NCBI GenBank assembly: GCA_965208065.1
Contig: OZ242313.1
Span: 3,658,001 to 3,722,000, forward strand
From: Bin103 sp002238925
Lineage (GTDB): Bacteria; Spirochaetota; Spirochaetia; SZUA-6; Bin103
Length of the DNA: 64,000 nt
Direction of reading: 5' to 3'
Shown: positions 62,453 to 64,000 of the stretch, piece by piece
How the letters are laid out: each line of letters opens with the position of its first letter
How positions within the stretch are numbered: position 1 is the first letter of the stretch
Translations under genes and position numbers: made by a program
Notes under the pieces: model-generated
Database searches by the model: none
Seen by the model: only the letters and a program-made list of their open reading frames with translations
What the model was told of the DNA's origin: nothing

Positions 62453-64000
62453 CTATTCTCCGACGGCGGTGGTGTTCATCGAGCGCAGGAAGGCGTCGTT
62501 GTTCTTGCTCAGGCGCATGCGCTCGAGCAGCAGCTCGATCACGCTCACCTCGTCCATGGGACCGATCACCTTGCGCAGCACCCACATCTTGGCCAGCTCT
62601 TCTGGAGACAGCAGCAGCTCCTCCTTGCGGGTCGCCGACGCGTTGATGTTGACCGCGGGGTACAGGCGCCGGTCCGCGAGCCGCCGGTCAAGCTTGATCT
62701 CCATGTTGCCGGTGCCCTTGAACTCCTCGAAAATAACCTCGTCCATGCGGCTGCCGGTCTCGATCAGGGCGGTCGCGACAATGGTAAGGCTGCCGCCGTG
62801 CTCGACGTTGCGCGCCGCGCCGAAGAACCGCTTCGGCTTGTGTAGCGCGTTGGAGTCGACACCGCCGGACAGGATCTTGCCCGAGGTGGGCACGGTCTGG
62901 TTGTAGGCGCGCGCCAACCGGGTAATCGAATCGAGCAGAATCACCACGTCCTTGCCGTGTTCCACCAGCCGCTTGGCCTTCTCGATTACCATCTCCGCCA
63001 CCTGCACGTGGCGGGTGGCCTGCTCGTCGAACGTGGAGGAAACCACCTCGCCCTGCACGTTGCGCTGCATGTCGGTTACTTCCTCGGGCCGCTCGTCGAT
63101 CAGCAGCACGATCAGGAAGATGCCGGGATCGTTCTCGGTGATGGCGTTGGCGATGCGCTGCATGATTACCGTCTTGCCGGCCCGCGGCGGCGACACGATC
63201 AGACCGCGCTGGCCCTTGCCGATGGGGCAGAACAGGTTGATCATGCGCGTCGCCGGCTCGCCGTTCTTGGTCTCCATGTTGATCCGCTCCTGCGGATACA
63301 GCGGCGTCAGACTCTCGAACGGGATGCGCGACTGGGCGACCGCCGGCTCGTCGAAGTTGACCGACTCCACGCGCAGCAAGGCAAAGAAGCGCTCCTGCTC
63401 CTTCGGCGACCTGATCTGTCCCGACACGGTATCGCCGGTCTTCAGGTTGAACAGCCGGATCTGCGACGGCGAGATGTAGATGTCGTCCGGCCCCGGCAGG
63501 TAGCTGTAATTGGGCGAACGCAGAAAGCCGTAGCCGTCGGGCAGAATCTCCAGGGCGCCGTGCGCGTAGATTACGCCGTTGCGCTCCGTGTGCCGCTTCA
63601 GGATGGTGAAGATCAGCTCCTGCTTTTTCATCGACACCATCGATTCCTGGTTGCAGCCCAGTTCCACCGCCATTTCGCGCAGCGCGGTGATCGGCTTCAC
63701 CGACAGCTCGTTGATGTGCAGTTTTTCCTCGTCGCCGGTCAGCGGCGCCGGTTCCGGCTGCACCTCGCTCACCGGTGGGGCACCGCGCGCGCGCGAACGG
63801 CCGCGCCGGCGGCCCGATGGCGGTCCGTCGTAGTGATTGCCGTCGACCTCGCGCCGCCCGCGCGAGCGGTCGGAACGGCCGCGGTCATACTCCGGGCGGT
63901 CGGCCCCACCCGGCTTGCCGTTGCCGGGCGAGTCCTTCACCACTTCCACCCGCAGGCGCCGCTTGCGTCCGCGCCGCGCCGGCCGTTCGCCGTTGTTTAC
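62453..64000 (-). CDS. rho: Transcription termination factor Rho, 5' end outside window
   Basis: The frame is open from TAG at 62453 to the window edge (515 codons). The N-terminal 90 or so residues are a disordered basic insert rich in Arg, Gly and Asp (RSDRSRGRREVDGNHYDG and similar). The helix-extended-loop-helix domain (INELSVKPITALREMAVELG) and the cold-shock-like RNA-binding domain (GALEILPDGYGFLRSPNYSY) follow. The ATPase has Walker A SPPRAGKTVIMQRIA, Walker B DVVILLDSITRLARAYN and the R-loop region. It ends MRLSKNNDAFLRSMNTTAVG. Rho forms an RNA-translocating hexamer that ends transcription. Confidence 0.97.
   Translation of the reverse strand, partial: VNNGERPARRGRKRRLRVEVVKDSPGNGKPGGADRPEYDRGRSDRSRGRREVDGNHYDGPPSGRRRGRSRARGAPPVSEVQPEPAPLTGDEEKLHINELSVKPITALREMAVELGCNQESMVSMKKQELIFTILKRHTERNGVIYAHGALEILPDGYGFLRSPNYSYLPGPDDIYISPSQIRLFNLKTGDTVSGQIRSPKEQERFFALLRVESVNFDEPAVAQSRIPFESLTPLYPQERINMETKNGEPATRMINLFCPIGKGQRGLIVSPPRAGKTVIMQRIANAITENDPGIFLIVLLIDERPEEVTDMQRNVQGEVVSSTFDEQATRHVQVAEMVIEKAKRLVEHGKDVVILLDSITRLARAYNQTVPTSGKILSGGVDSNALHKPKRFFGAARNVEHGGSLTIVATALIETGSRMDEVIFEEFKGTGNMEIKLDRRLADRRLYPAVNINASATRKEELLLSPEELAKMWVLRKVIGPMDEVSVIELLLERMRLSKNNDAFLRSMNTTAVGE

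Overview
The window is GC-rich, insertion-sequence-laden DNA from an unidentified diderm bacterium. An apolipoprotein N-acyltransferase (lnt) and the general gene style point to a Gram-negative envelope. A spirochaete-like uncultured lineage is only a guess from the long basic N-terminus of Rho and the decayed AAA-ATPase-like/PD-(D/E)XK genes; nothing in the window proves the taxon. Its centre is a CRISPR-Cas island of about 27 kb.

Region 1 (1-12.4 kb) is an accessory junkyard. An IS256-like element has cut off the 5' part of a DNA methyltransferase-HNH gene. A second IS256-like copy is broken by two later insertions, an IS3-family element and a 1.9 kb DDE element, each with a clean target duplication. 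Next come an IS1-like remnant, a small membrane/PLD-like gene pair of lower GC, and a decayed AAA-ATPase-like/PD-(D/E)XK gene coupled to an intact unknown 603-residue gene.

Region 2 (12.4-21 kb) looks chromosomal: an MFS transporter with HEAT-like repeats; a minus-strand group of mscS, a soluble MgtE-like protein and mgtE; a LapA-like membrane protein; a second mscS; and a PilB/GspE-like ATPase with an N-terminal helix-turn-helix and no Walker A.

Region 3 (21-50.7 kb) is the CRISPR island. A type I-G (formerly I-U) operon, cas3-csx17-csb1-csb2, is followed on the same strand by a type III-D operon: CARF ring nuclease, Csx1-type CARF-HEPN RNase, Cas10 with GGDD but no HD domain, Cas7, Csx10/Cas5, Cas11, an unknown protein, Cas7, Cas7, Csx19 and an insertion-type Cas7. 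The unfused III-D genes run in the same order as the domains of the fused III-Dv proteins. One array of 62 repeats lies next to cas2 and a cas4-cas1 fusion, and a good promoter drives it on the minus strand. A degenerate terminal repeat is separated from it by a third IS256-like copy. The III-D genes have no cas6 and no adaptation genes of their own, so both effectors probably share this array, with Csb2 making the crRNAs and Cas4-Cas1/Cas2 acquiring spacers. A decayed copy of the cas4 N-terminal segment, itself split by the DDE element, lies at 21-23 kb in direct orientation to the intact cas4. The two copies bracket the whole island.

Region 4 (50.9-64 kb) is metabolic and housekeeping DNA: an enolase-superfamily enzyme, MTA/SAH nucleosidase, amidohydrolase and Rieske protein in a row; a convergent ABC exporter with a low-complexity insert; an SDR; tRNA-Leu(UAA); PilZ-like and YkgJ-type genes; another IS; lnt; an ABC ATPase without a standard start codon; and rho running off the end.
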